Position numbers and translations under genes: made by a program
In this document: one piece after another, positions 35,692 through 45,157 of the stretch
Layout of the letters: every line of letters starts with the position of its first letter
Numbering within the stretch: the first letter of the stretch is position 1
The notes under the pieces: generated by a model
Told to the model about the DNA's origin: nothing
The model's database searches: none
Seen by the model: the letters and a program-made list of their open reading frames with translations, nothing else
Source of the DNA: an uncultured Clostridia bacterium
GTDB lineage: Bacteria; Bacillota; Clostridia; TANB77; CAG-508
Direction: 5' to 3'
NCBI GenBank assembly: GCA_934167965.1
Contig: CAKPMJ010000003.1
Span: forward strand, 186,001 to 250,000
DNA: 64,000 nt

Positions 35692-37149
35692 CTAGCTTGT
35701 TTTTATCTTAAAAAACTTTTCTGAGATAATGCTCTCTATATTTTTACCTTCACAATTAATTATATAGTTTAATGCCTGACACAAATCTTGATCCATTAAT
35801 GGTATTATTATTTCTTGTTTATCTAAGCATACATCTTTACACCTTTTTATTAATGTTTCTTCATCCTGTGCATTTCTTATTAAAAGCATTCCAAACATTC
35901 CTCTATTTACGCTAAATCTTCCTGATAATTGATCTACCTCAGGATTTCCAACATCTTCACTATAGTTTTTGCACTCTATCATAATTAAGCTAGATGGAAT
36001 TTTATGTATTGTGGGTAATTTATAAAAGAAACCTTCTTCTGCACTGTTTTCAAAAGTAATATCTATCCTCTTTCTTCTTTCATGTATTGGTGTTTCTTTT
36101 CTTGGATTTGCTAAATTAGGATATAGTAAAAATTCTAATATTCCTATTATTAAATCATGATATTCGGCTGCATTTTTTGAACCTGTTGGTATTTTTATTA
36201 ATTTTTCTTTTAAATAAGTAGCTATATCTTCCTTTTTTATCCCTTCTGTATTTATTTCTTCATCAACTTTACATCTCTTTTGTTCTTCATTAAAGTCATT
36301 AAATATTTTTGGATTTTTATCAACAAAATTTGCAACCCATTCTTTATCCATTTTTTTATGCTTTTCTTTTTCATGTTTTATAATACTCTTTTTAGTCACC
36401 CATATTCTTTTTCTCCCATCTTTATTGATATGTATCTGTACCAATGAAGTATTTCTTAAAATGTGTTGTTCTTGCAAAAAATTTAATGCAAAATGTTGAA
36501 TAAACTTGCTTGGAGTATACTGATCTGCATAAGAGACAATTAGTCTAGGAACTAAAATTATTTTTTTACCTTCTATAACTAACATATCATCTAATGTATT
36601 TTCCCACGCTTTAGTATTGGGATTCCAAAAAAATCCTGTTTGTACATTAGGTGTCATTTCTATATTATTTAATTCACATTGATATTTAGTATACTCTATA
36701 AGGTCTTTCTTAATTATATTGGCAATCATATCTGAAATTCTATCTCTATCAACTCCTCTCACAAACATTTTTATATCTTGTATTTGATTCAATAATGACT
36801 CATGTTTTTTAGATATATTCAAAATATTATTAAATATTTGTTCCTGAAATTTTATTCCTATGCCATTTCCCCTTGATTCGTTTTTTGATAAACCTAAATG
36901 TATATCATTAACTTCATTCAGATTCAAAAAAATTTTTCTAGCCTCTAATATTTGCCCTTCTGTTAATAATTCCATAAGATATCCAAAGAAATTATTTAAA
37001 GTCATATACATTCTATTTATCATTGGAGTATTTGACTTAGATATATATATGGGATCTAAAAAAAGTGGTATATCTTTATCTATATCTATATCCACAAAAT
37101 CAAGTTGAAATTGACATTTCCCTAAATTAAGTTTTTCTGATATTTTCAT
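35692..37149 (-). CDS. uncharacterised protein with a PD-(D/E)XK nuclease-like C-terminus
   Basis: 485 aa, family not recognised. The N-terminal two thirds are mixed alpha/beta with a charged KHEKEKHKKMDKEW region near 258-271. The C-terminal part shows the layout of a PD-(D/E)XK nuclease: AEYHDLIIGILEFLLYP helix (E329), RIDITF with D363, and IECKN with E392 and K394, followed by the YSEDVGNPEVDQLSGR helix. It is downstream of the type III restriction operon but after that operon's terminator, so it is probably a separate unit. Confidence 0.65.
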   Translation of the reverse strand: MKISEKLNLGKCQFQLDFVDIDIDKDIPLFLDPIYISKSNTPMINRMYMTLNNFFGYLMELLTEGQILEARKIFLNLNEVNDIHLGLSKNESRGNGIGIKFQEQIFNNILNISKKHESLLNQIQDIKMFVRGVDRDRISDMIANIIKKDLIEYTKYQCELNNIEMTPNVQTGFFWNPNTKAWENTLDDMLVIEGKKIILVPRLIVSYADQYTPSKFIQHFALNFLQEQHILRNTSLVQIHINKDGRKRIWVTKKSIIKHEKEKHKKMDKEWVANFVDKNPKIFNDFNEEQKRCKVDEEINTEGIKKEDIATYLKEKLIKIPTGSKNAAEYHDLIIGILEFLLYPNLANPRKETPIHERRKRIDITFENSAEEGFFYKLPTIHKIPSSLIMIECKNYSEDVGNPEVDQLSGRFSVNRGMFGMLLIRNAQDEETLIKRCKDVCLDKQEIIIPLMDQDLCQALNYIINCEGKNIESIISEKFFKIKTS

Positions 37150-37178
37150 CTTATATCGCCCCTTTAATTAAATATATA

Positions 37179-37224
37179 AAAAGCAAAATAATCTTGTATT
37201 TTACTACTAAACTATTTTGCTTTT
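37179..37224 (-). terminator. terminator of the type III restriction-modification operon
   Basis: AAAAGCAAAATA / TATTTTGCTTTT stem with a 22-nt loop and a T-rich tail, 6 bp past the res stop. Confidence 0.75.
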
Positions 37225-37229
37225 GTACA

Positions 37230-39884
37230 TTATTTTATATATTGATCTGCTAAATGCTTAAATGTTGAATTAGCTATTATTCTACTAGCAGGGATCAAAA
37301 CATATTTCCATTTTTTGTTGTTAGTATCATCTGCCCATTTTGAAACTAATTCGCAATATGATATAGCTCTTTTTTCTTTAGCTAAAACATCTTCATCTTC
37401 TAATTGGTTATCTGCTTTAACTTCAACTAAATAAACTATTGATTCTGTTTCTACAACAAAATCAGGTTCATATTTTCTTCCATTATTATAAGTTATATTA
37501 AATTCATTAGGACTTGGTCTTAACCATGTCTTTACAAAATCTGTTTCTCTTTCTAATTGACGAGCTAATAATAATTCGGGCTCACTATCAAATTTTGCTG
37601 AACTAAAAACTCCATTTTTTATTCCATCAAATAACACTGATGTAATTCGACCATCTCTATCTGAATTGTATGGTTCAAATATGTTTTTAATAATGTTATA
37701 TGTATAATTTGATTGTAAATTTCTAGGCTTGTCTGCAAATACTTCTTCTTTTATGATACCTTCATTTCTAACAAAATGTTTCATCATTTGTGAATAAATT
37801 TCCGTAGCCAATTCTCTTTTGTACATCATAACTATATTCTTCATACCACCCACACCATATTTTTCATCAAATGATTTTGTAACCTGGTTTATTAATTTAA
37901 ATAATAATTCGTTATTCTTCTCATAATCTATTTCAGATTTACTTCTTAATTCTTCTACTATTATTTTATTTGGATTTGCAGCATCAAAATTAATAAAGCC
38001 TCCATCTATATATTTTTCGTCTGAACCATCAATTAAACTTCTCATAAGGATTTCATTGTCTATTGGTTTTTGTGTGAATTTTGTTATATCAATATCAAAA
38101 TCATCAAAATAATATTCTCCCTCTTCTCTTTCTGTCTTGATTTTAGGTATCAATATAAACTTATTAATTGCTTCTTCATGCGTTTTTTTAATATTTTGTT
38201 TTAACCAATACTCTATAGGATTTTTATTTTCCTCATAGATTTTTCCTAAATCTTCATCTTTTTTTATCTCTGCTTCTATTTCATTTTTTATATGTTCTTC
38301 TACTTCTTCAGTAATACTATCTGAATTACTATTATATATTTGATCTTCAACATTTTTTATTAATAAATTATTTATCTTATTTGTTAACTCATATTTAGCA
38401 CTTTCTTCTTCAACTCTAATTGAATTGCTTAATTCTTCATTTATAGGATATTCTATAGCAATTTGTGAAAATGTTTCCTTTTCATTTTCTACATCTTCAA
38501 CTTTAATTACATTTCCAGCATTAAAAATAGAGTTGCCTTTTTCTGCTTCTTCAATTATTTCTTTAAATTTATCATGTGCTGTTAGCATTACAGAATCAAT
38601 TTCTTTATCTCCTGTTCTTTCTCCATATGGTAATCTAAGTCCTCTTCCTACCATTTGTTCTCTTAAAATTTTAGAACTTGCTGTTCTTAATGGTACTATT
38701 GTATATAAGTTGTTTACATCCCAACCTTCTTTTAACATATTAACATGTATAACAATCTCAACAGGATTATCTGCTCTTTCAACATCAAGTAATAATTTAG
38801 TGTTTGCCTCAGATTCAGCACCTGTCTGCTTAGAATTAATAGTAATAGTCTTATTTCTATAATTTCCATTTTCAAATTCGTTTGATTTTATATAATCTTC
38901 TATTATTTTAGCATGATCCGTATCTTGACATACAACTAACATAAACGGTTTTACTAATCTCTTTTTATTAGCTTTAGCATAAAACTCTAATTTACTTTTT
39001 ATCATCTTATAACACTTTATTCCATCATTTAGCATCAATTTATCTAATGCTTCATTTCCAAAATGATAAAAGTCAATATCAGTTCTTGTTACAGCATATG
39101 GTACACGCGTATATCCATCTTTTATTGCTTCTGATAATGGATATTCATAAACTACATTTTTAAATGGCACTTGTTTGTTCTTGATATTTACTATAGGTGT
39201 AGCTGTTAATTCTAACCCTAAAACAGGTTTTAAGTTGTTTATTGCTTCCATTCCTCTATCTGCTCTATAATGGTGTGATTCATCCATTATTACAACTAAG
39301 TCTTTCATCTCTGCCAATTTATCGTAAAATGACATGCCTAAAAATTCATTAAAGGCTTTCATTTTTGTATTTTCTTTATCAAATTTACCTATGTTATATA
39401 CATATATTGTTACATCCGAATCAAATAAAGAAATATTTCTATTTGAATAATCATCATCTGCTATAATCTTAGGTGGTTTACTAAAACATCCTAATCCTTT
39501 AAATACATATTTAGGATTGGCAGGATTTCCTAAATCCGCTTTAAGTTTTTCATATATTGTCGTACCTGGAGCAACGACTAAAAAATCCTTAATTCCATAA
39601 TTAGTATATAAATAAGATATAAATGCCCCCATTAATCTTGTTTTACCAACTCCTGTTGCTAATGCAAAAGTCAAAGAAATAAAATCTCTTTCAAAATCTG
39701 TGCATATTGGATATTTTTCATTAATAATTTTTAATATTTCTTCTGTGCTATTGTTTTCAAGTAAATTGGTTTCATTAATTATATCTTCTAAAATTTTTAA
39801 TGATTTTTCTTGAGGTTTTCTTAATGACATTACTCCAGAGATATAATCAGTTGTATATTGTATAAAATTCATATTATTCATCAT
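37230..39884 (-). CDS. type III restriction enzyme, Res subunit
   Basis: 884-aa ATP-dependent helicase-nuclease that cuts DNA near unmethylated sites. Walker A ATGVGKT (76-82), Walker B IMDESHH, motif III ELTATP, and motif VI with QMVGRGLRLP. The C-terminal nuclease has PDFVVET and VEVKAD (PD-x-ExK). It overlaps mod by 11 bp. Confidence 0.93.
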   Translation of the reverse strand: MMNNMNFIQYTTDYISGVMSLRKPQEKSLKILEDIINETNLLENNSTEEILKIINEKYPICTDFERDFISLTFALATGVGKTRLMGAFISYLYTNYGIKDFLVVAPGTTIYEKLKADLGNPANPKYVFKGLGCFSKPPKIIADDDYSNRNISLFDSDVTIYVYNIGKFDKENTKMKAFNEFLGMSFYDKLAEMKDLVVIMDESHHYRADRGMEAINNLKPVLGLELTATPIVNIKNKQVPFKNVVYEYPLSEAIKDGYTRVPYAVTRTDIDFYHFGNEALDKLMLNDGIKCYKMIKSKLEFYAKANKKRLVKPFMLVVCQDTDHAKIIEDYIKSNEFENGNYRNKTITINSKQTGAESEANTKLLLDVERADNPVEIVIHVNMLKEGWDVNNLYTIVPLRTASSKILREQMVGRGLRLPYGERTGDKEIDSVMLTAHDKFKEIIEEAEKGNSIFNAGNVIKVEDVENEKETFSQIAIEYPINEELSNSIRVEEESAKYELTNKINNLLIKNVEDQIYNSNSDSITEEVEEHIKNEIEAEIKKDEDLGKIYEENKNPIEYWLKQNIKKTHEEAINKFILIPKIKTEREEGEYYFDDFDIDITKFTQKPIDNEILMRSLIDGSDEKYIDGGFINFDAANPNKIIVEELRSKSEIDYEKNNELLFKLINQVTKSFDEKYGVGGMKNIVMMYKRELATEIYSQMMKHFVRNEGIIKEEVFADKPRNLQSNYTYNIIKNIFEPYNSDRDGRITSVLFDGIKNGVFSSAKFDSEPELLLARQLERETDFVKTWLRPSPNEFNITYNNGRKYEPDFVVETESIVYLVEVKADNQLEDEDVLAKEKRAISYCELVSKWADDTNNKKWKYVLIPASRIIANSTFKHLADQYIK

Positions 39885-41622
39885 CTTCTATTTCCTCCTC
39901 ATATTCAGGTGGATTAATTATATTTAAATTATAATTATCTTTTCCAAATTCACATTTTGATAACAACATCTCTGGTATCTTTTTTATTCTTATATTTTTA
40001 TACAAACCTTCAATACTTTTGTCATATGCAGTACATGCTATTATAAGAAATTCATTATCTTCCATATCAGTTTTTATATTTTCTATATCTTCTTTATTCA
40101 AAAATTTTGTTGTAACATATAAGTAACTTTTTTCATTTCCTTCAGATTGTTTCCAAAATTTTTCTTTAGATGGATTGTATTTAAATCCTTCATGAATAGC
40201 AACTGCAGATGCCAACATTTCAGCATTATATTCGCTATTAATTATTGGCTCATCAAATAAGTCTTTATTAATTAAAGATGGAGCTAACTCATAAAACCTA
40301 TATCCTCCCCCATTTTTCCATTCCACATCTTTTGTAATACCATTCACATCTTCACCATCAATAACACTATTCAATCTTGGAATGCAATGAGTATAAACAT
40401 GTTCTCCCATCTCTATTCCTATCCATTTTCTTTTCATTTTATGAGCAACTGCACATGTTGTTCCGCTTCCAAGAAAAGAATCTAAAACCAAATCTCCTTC
40501 ATCTGTAGTAATATCAATAATTCTATTAAGTAATAATTCTGGTTTCTTCCCATTTGGAAATTCAACTTTTCCCTCTTTTGTTAAATTATTTAAATTAATT
40601 CCATCCCATAAAGTTCCTTGAAGATCCTTTTTCATCCATTTATTATCCTTAAATTCTGTAACATCTTTTAGCCAAGTTAATAACCTAAATTTCTCTCCTT
40701 TGTAAAATTGTTCATATTCAATTCCCTTATTTTTTCCTGTCTTTGGCACATATTTTATACTAATAACATCTCCATGAGGTATATCTTTTAATCTTTCAAT
40801 TACTCTTGGTCTTATAGAGCTTTGTGGCATTGCAGTAGTATGTATTCTATCCATATATTTATAATATACTTCTTTTTCTGATAAATTCTCCAATTTCGCC
40901 ACTTGTGATATTGATAGAAATTTAGGATCAATTCTGTTATAAATCTTAATTTCATTACCATCTCCATCAACTGTTGAGCATAAATATTCTTCTTTTCCCT
41001 CATCATATAAAACTGATGTATATTTCCAACTTATGCCATTTTCTTTATATTTACATATTAACTCATATATTTCTGTATAAGCATACGCATTTCTAAGCCA
41101 TTTAAAGCAATCATATTTCTTTGTATAAACAAGTATATATTCTATGTTTTTCTTTAATCTTTTATCTTCTCCTCCTCCCGATGCACCGGCAATATTTTTC
41201 ATTTTTACAGAAATAGTATTTAAATAATTGTTCCTTCCAAATATCTCATCACAAATTACTTTTAAATAAGCACTTTCATTATCATCTATTTGTATAAAAA
41301 TCACTCCATTGTCACTAAGTAATTTTCTTAATATTGTAAGTCTTTCTCTCATTAATGATAACCATATACTGTGTTCTAAATTATCATCATAATGTTCAAA
41401 AGCAGCTCCTGTATTATATGGAGGATCAATATAAATACATTTTATTTTTCCCGAATAATCTTGTTCCAATGCTCTTAAAGCTAGTAAATTATCCCCATGT
41501 ATTAACATGTTTTCTGTATTAGAATCCCCATAAGATTTCTCTTTATCCTCAATCAAAATTCTTGGTTCTATTTCTTCATTTTCATATTTTCCTACCCAAG
41601 TAAGTTCCAATTTATTTCCCAT
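39874..41622 (-). CDS. type III DNA methyltransferase, Mod subunit
   Basis: 582-aa adenine-N6 methylase giving the system its specificity. Catalytic IDPPYNTG (DPPY at 66-69) comes before the SAM-binding LDSFLGSGTT (about residue 385), the beta-class order. The middle region between them is the target-recognition part. GGGGGAT precedes the ATG, and the gene overlaps the controller gene by 11 bp. Confidence 0.94.
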   Translation of the reverse strand: MGNKLELTWVGKYENEEIEPRILIEDKEKSYGDSNTENMLIHGDNLLALRALEQDYSGKIKCIYIDPPYNTGAAFEHYDDNLEHSIWLSLMRERLTILRKLLSDNGVIFIQIDDNESAYLKVICDEIFGRNNYLNTISVKMKNIAGASGGGEDKRLKKNIEYILVYTKKYDCFKWLRNAYAYTEIYELICKYKENGISWKYTSVLYDEGKEEYLCSTVDGDGNEIKIYNRIDPKFLSISQVAKLENLSEKEVYYKYMDRIHTTAMPQSSIRPRVIERLKDIPHGDVISIKYVPKTGKNKGIEYEQFYKGEKFRLLTWLKDVTEFKDNKWMKKDLQGTLWDGINLNNLTKEGKVEFPNGKKPELLLNRIIDITTDEGDLVLDSFLGSGTTCAVAHKMKRKWIGIEMGEHVYTHCIPRLNSVIDGEDVNGITKDVEWKNGGGYRFYELAPSLINKDLFDEPIINSEYNAEMLASAVAIHEGFKYNPSKEKFWKQSEGNEKSYLYVTTKFLNKEDIENIKTDMEDNEFLIIACTAYDKSIEGLYKNIRIKKIPEMLLSKCEFGKDNYNLNIINPPEYEEEIEDDE

Positions 41623-41836
41623 TGTTATCCCCCTTATCTTTTTCTATTTCAACTATATCTTCAATATCACAATTTAACACATTACAAATCTTAACTAATG
41701 TTTCTACTTGTACCGATTCATTTCTCCCAAGCTTAGCCATAGCATTTGTTGTAATACCCGCTTTTTCAGATAATTGTGTCTTATTAATCTTTTTGTCTAT
41801 CATCAATTTCCATAGTTTATCATAATTTACTTGCAT
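41612..41836 (-). CDS. XRE controller protein of the restriction-modification operon
   Basis: 74-aa Cro/CI regulator: KTQLSEKAGITTNAMAKLGR is the helix-turn-helix, and ICNVLNCDIEDIVEI the usual end. First gene of the overlapping controller-mod-res set; inverted repeats upstream are its likely operators. Confidence 0.85.
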   Translation of the reverse strand: MQVNYDKLWKLMIDKKINKTQLSEKAGITTNAMAKLGRNESVQVETLVKICNVLNCDIEDIVEIEKDKGDNNGK

Positions 41837-41898
41837 AAATTATTCCTCCATAAAACGATTTTTTATTACAAAATTATTCTATCATTTTACCTCTTTTT

Positions 41899-41928
41899 AT
41901 TCAAGATTTTCTTGAATATTTCAAGAAA
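41899..41928. promoter_or_regulatory. operator palindromes upstream of the controller gene
   Basis: ATTCAAGA / TCTTGAAT with a 3-bp centre (41899-41917) and TTTCAAGAAA (41919-41928); the TTCAAGA half sites are spaced 20 bp. On the minus strand TTGAAT in the palindrome serves as -35 for TAGAAT 17 bp on. Confidence 0.6.
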
Positions 41929-41994
41929 TTTTTTCAATAATATATTTTATCCTAAACTATACTTTACTAATCTATACTTACCTATCCTTACCTG

Positions 41995-42027
41995 TGTATA
42001 CATATTGTATACACATTGTATACAAGT
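41995..42027 (+). repeat. three tandem 11-bp repeats (iteron-like)
   Basis: TGTATACATAT, TGTATACACAT, TGTATACAAGT, in exact 11-bp register, followed by the palindrome TTGGTATACCAA near 42040. They lie in the 470-bp gene-poor stretch between the controller gene and the 83-aa gene; the rest of that stretch shows no gene I can support. Confidence 0.65.
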
Positions 42028-42306
42028 GGTTGTCACTTGGTATACCAATGGTTGACCAACCTTTTCCAAAAAACTCACGTAAAAATTTACTTTTGTGTGA
42101 ATGTAAGTGGGCTGTGGGTGGTGAAAAAATAAAAGAATTGACTTCATGTATGTCGGGGGAATTCCCATTTCAAAAACATTTAATCAATTCTATTGAAATT
42201 CGATATATTTTTATACTTTATATCTTTAGATATGTAATTTATTATTATTTAATTTTTATTTTCTAATTCATTTGATTTTCGATAGAGTTAGCATTAAATT
42301 TTTGAT

Positions 42307-42558
42307 TTATTTAACACTACCTATCAATGTAGGTCGAGATAAAACTGATGTTATTTTTCTTTTATCTTCAAAACCTAATGTCCAACTCGCTCCACTCACC
42401 TGATTTCTTATTGTATAAACTTTATCAGGTTCTCTTAATTTCTCTTTTAGTTTTTTTATTACTGTCTTTCTACAACTATACAAATGTATTTGACTTCTTG
42501 CATAATCAATATGTACTATAGTTTCTTGTTCTTCAAACTCTGTATTATATAATTTCAT
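42307..42558 (-). CDS. hypothetical element protein, 83 aa
   Basis: MKLYNTEFEEQETIVHIDYA opening, basic middle (RKTVIKKLKEKLREP) and VSGASWTLGFEDKRKITS near the end. An upstream extension to 42621 is rejected because GAGGAGGT lies six bases before the ATG at 42558. Family not recognised; the place between Rep-like and restriction genes suggests an element maintenance role. Confidence 0.6.
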   Translation of the reverse strand: MKLYNTEFEEQETIVHIDYARSQIHLYSCRKTVIKKLKEKLREPDKVYTIRNQVSGASWTLGFEDKRKITSVLSRPTLIGSVK

Positions 42559-42603
42559 TCTTACCTCCTCAATTTTTATCGTATGTATTTTCACACAACA
42601 CAT

Positions 42604-42760
42604 ATATGTTAAATCACACATATTAGAGCTGTTTTCATTCTTTATCGATGTGTAAAATCACACCACAATTGTTTTCTCTGTATGTGTTGTTATATCAATT
42701 CTTTTTGTTGCTTTTATATCGTTTTATATTTGCTACTTCAATATATGTGAAATCACACAT
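42604..42760. repeat. three TGTG-AAATCACACA repeats upstream of the 83-aa gene
   Basis: ATATGTTAAATCACACAT (42604-42621), ATGTGTAAAATCACACC (42648-42664) and ATATGTGAAATCACACAT (42743-42760). Each is a partial palindrome. They fill the gap between the Rep-like gene and the 83-aa gene; origin iterons or regulator sites. Confidence 0.6.
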
Positions 42761-42793
42761 GTTTTATAATATTACCATACTATTACTATTTTA

Positions 42794-43213
42794 TTATTTC
42801 TTTTTCTTATATCTTTTATCTTCTTCTGGAATATAAAAATTATCAGTTCCATATAATTTCCATTTATCAGAAAAACCATATTTATTTGCTTTCATAAATG
42901 GAGCTCCAGAAAAAGTTTGTTTAATAAATCCTCTGTCAATTAGAATATCTATATCAGCTCTAAATGTTCTTAAATCTCCATACTGTTCTTTTGCCTCTGT
43001 AGCTGTAATAACAATTTCATTTCTATTATCATCAAGTGTTCTAGGATTCTTCTTATATTTACTCTTTAAAATTAAATATAATCCTTTTTGTCTTGGCTTT
43101 AACGACTTCCATGCCTTAGATTCCAGCATATCAGTACATATTTTTGTAAATCCTGATCTAGATAAACTACTTTCAAAACTTTCATTCATAGGCATTTTAG
43201 TCTTTTTCGCCAT
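42794..43213 (-). CDS. probable replication-initiator-like winged-helix protein
   Basis: 139 aa. Basic N-terminus, then SGFTKICTDMLESKAWKSL and KGLYLILKSKYKK, as in short Rep or primase-like proteins of mobile elements; ends in lysines. AGGTGATTTT precedes the ATG. It lies next to iteron-like repeats. The role is inferred from context and weak pattern. Confidence 0.45.
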   Translation of the reverse strand: MAKKTKMPMNESFESSLSRSGFTKICTDMLESKAWKSLKPRQKGLYLILKSKYKKNPRTLDDNRNEIVITATEAKEQYGDLRTFRADIDILIDRGFIKQTFSGAPFMKANKYGFSDKWKLYGTDNFYIPEEDKRYKKKK

Positions 43214-43301
43214 AAAATCACCTCGAATGAACCAAAATATGTTGTTTTTTTCTATTGTTTAGTGTATACTGTATATAAGTTTTATGATGAACTCGTAGAG
43301 G

Positions 43302-43350
43302 AAAATAAATGTATTCGGATTCGCTTATGAAATACATTCGTTTTTCTCTA
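43302..43350. other. long imperfect hairpin between Xis-like and Rep-like genes
   Basis: AGAG-AAA-AATGTATT arm pairs with AATACATT-TTTT-CTCT around a 15-nt loop. No T-run follows on the minus strand, so it is not a standard terminator; possible transcript-processing or replication structure. Confidence 0.4.
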
Positions 43351-43358
43351 TTTTTCAT

Positions 43359-43553
43359 TCATTCATTTTTGATCACCTCCACACTTTTCATGCATTGGTT
43401 TTGTATCCAAATATCAATTAATGCTTTTTTGAAATAAATTCTATTCGCAATTCTAAAATTCGGTATTTGTTTATTTTTTATGAGTTTTCTCACTGTAGAA
43501 TCACTACAGCGGAGATATTGTGTTAACTCTTTTACATTTAATACTTCCTCCAT
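43359..43553 (-). CDS. excisionase-like MerR/HTH_17 DNA-binding protein
   Basis: 64 aa: LNVKELTQYLRCSDSTVRKLIKN is a winged helix-turn-helix of the excisionase type, followed by RIANRIYFKKALIDIWI. With the nearby integrase it probably controls the direction of recombination. Confidence 0.75.
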   Translation of the reverse strand: MEEVLNVKELTQYLRCSDSTVRKLIKNKQIPNFRIANRIYFKKALIDIWIQNQCMKSVEVIKNE

Positions 43554-43556
43554 GTT

Positions 43557-43724
43557 TTATTCCTCCTCTTTCTTTTTTTCTTCAGCTAATTTTTCCTTAG
43601 CTTTTTTAAGCCAATATCTTCTATTGATTTCTTTAATTTTGTCTTTGTTTTTTCTAGCCCATGCTTTTGATCTTTCATTTTTAAGCTTTCTTGCCATATC
43701 TTCTAATTGCTTGTTTTCTTCCAT
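43557..43724 (-). CDS. small basic coiled-coil protein, 55 aa
   Basis: MEENKQLEDMARKLKNERSK start, then AWARKNKDKIKEINRRYWLKKA, a pattern seen in phage and element genes. AAGGTGAG precedes the ATG at 43724, so the frame to 43766 is not the start. Three bases from the Xis-like gene; function unknown. Confidence 0.6.
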   Translation of the reverse strand: MEENKQLEDMARKLKNERSKAWARKNKDKIKEINRRYWLKKAKEKLAEEKKKEEE

Positions 43725-43887
43725 ATTCTCACCTTCTTTCATAATTATTTTCATATACCTTGACATCTTAGAAAATAAATTGTATACTTAAGATGTTAAT
43801 GATGATTATTATTATATCTGTTTATAACATATAATCAATTTATGATAAAAAACTTTTAGTTGTCATTAACAGAAAGGATGAGCAAAT

Positions 43888-45126
43888 ATGGAAGATACAC
43901 GCATTATAGGAGATTTTCTATTATCAAAAAACTTTGAAAACTTTTCATTTAGACGTGGTTATAATTTCAGCTTATTTAATATAAAAACAGATAAATTATC
44001 TGCTCCAGGTAATATATTTTTAAGTCTTTTAAATAACTATGAATTGTTTATAGACGTATTAGAAAAAAGTAAATCTAAAATTCAAGAGCCTTACTGGGAT
44101 GTTCCAGATTTTATTGAAAAGAATTTATTAAAACATGATAAATTTATTGCAAAATTTATTAGTACAGAAATTAATAATTATATTTCTGAGAACAATTCAA
44201 CCCTATCTCTTTTAGAAAAAGACTTAAAAGAAATCGAATCTGCCATAAGTGAAGTCAAAAGAGATAAAGAATATGATTTGTTAGAAGAAATAGAAGAAGA
44301 AAAATCAGAAATTATTGATGATTTAAAAAAGTATCAAGACAGATCAAAAAATTTGGAAGAATATATTTCAAAACTAATTCTTACTTTTACAAACTATAAA
44401 ACATATTTAGATTTATATTTTGGAATACTTGATAATAAAGATTTCAAAAAACAAGATCTTTCATATTTTCAAAGTTTCTTCATGTTGGAATTTGATATTC
44501 CAAAGCATAAGATGAGTCAATTCTTTATAGAAAAAAATCAAATCACATTAGCAAATAATATGTTGCTTTCTTGCTATAAAAACTTGAAAGAAAAGACAAA
44601 AAAAGAACATCTTTCTGACGATGAAGTATACTCTGAATTATTTGAAATGAATAAAAACTTGCTAAAAGATAATGAAATTTTTACCTTAAGGAATTATGAA
44701 ATATCTTCATTAAAAGATTTGTTCTGCGTGTTTTTCAATTATTTACTTGAAAATAATATAACAATAAATAAATGCAAGAATTGTGGCAAATATTTTATTC
44801 CTGCTAATAGAACAGATGAAAAATATTGTGAAAATATAAGTCCACAAAACTCTCATAAAACCTGCAAAGAAATAGGATCAAAACTATCTTTTGCTTTTAA
44901 AAGGGATTCTGAACCTATCTCTAGAGAACACAATAAAACTAAAGTTGCACTCTCTATGAGAATTAGCAGAGCTAAAAAGAAAAATGATTTTGAAGAAATA
45001 GATAAAGTTTCAAAACATTTAGAAAAATACTTATCAAATTATCCAAAAAAATTAAACAACTACAACAAGCATAAGATTTCTGAAGAAGAACTTATTAATT
45101 GGATTGTTTCTCAAAAAGAAATATAA
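43888..45126 (+). CDS. DUF6076-like protein with a C-terminal Cys motif
   Basis: 412 aa. Helical N-terminal two thirds with a coiled coil near 105-165. The C-terminal third has INKCKNCGKYFIPANRTDEKYC and a later HKTC, a zinc-binding pattern typical of DUF6076 proteins, which often lie just upstream of integrases in clostridial elements. AGAAAGGATG precedes the ATG. Confidence 0.7.
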   Translation: MEDTRIIGDFLLSKNFENFSFRRGYNFSLFNIKTDKLSAPGNIFLSLLNNYELFIDVLEKSKSKIQEPYWDVPDFIEKNLLKHDKFIAKFISTEINNYISENNSTLSLLEKDLKEIESAISEVKRDKEYDLLEEIEEEKSEIIDDLKKYQDRSKNLEEYISKLILTFTNYKTYLDLYFGILDNKDFKKQDLSYFQSFFMLEFDIPKHKMSQFFIEKNQITLANNMLLSCYKNLKEKTKKEHLSDDEVYSELFEMNKNLLKDNEIFTLRNYEISSLKDLFCVFFNYLLENNITINKCKNCGKYFIPANRTDEKYCENISPQNSHKTCKEIGSKLSFAFKRDSEPISREHNKTKVALSMRISRAKKKNDFEEIDKVSKHLEKYLSNYPKKLNNYNKHKISEEELINWIVSQKEI

Positions 45127-45157
45127 ATATTTTAAAATTTGAAAGGAGGTGAAAATA

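Noticed and set aside
36860..37108. Plus-strand ORF inside the nuclease-like gene
   Set aside because: No ribosome site or recognisable pattern; lies fully within a better-supported gene.
41994..42266. 90-codon plus-strand ORF over the 11-bp repeats
   Set aside because: No ribosome site, starts inside the repeats, odd composition, and the opposite strand is equally open; treated as chance.
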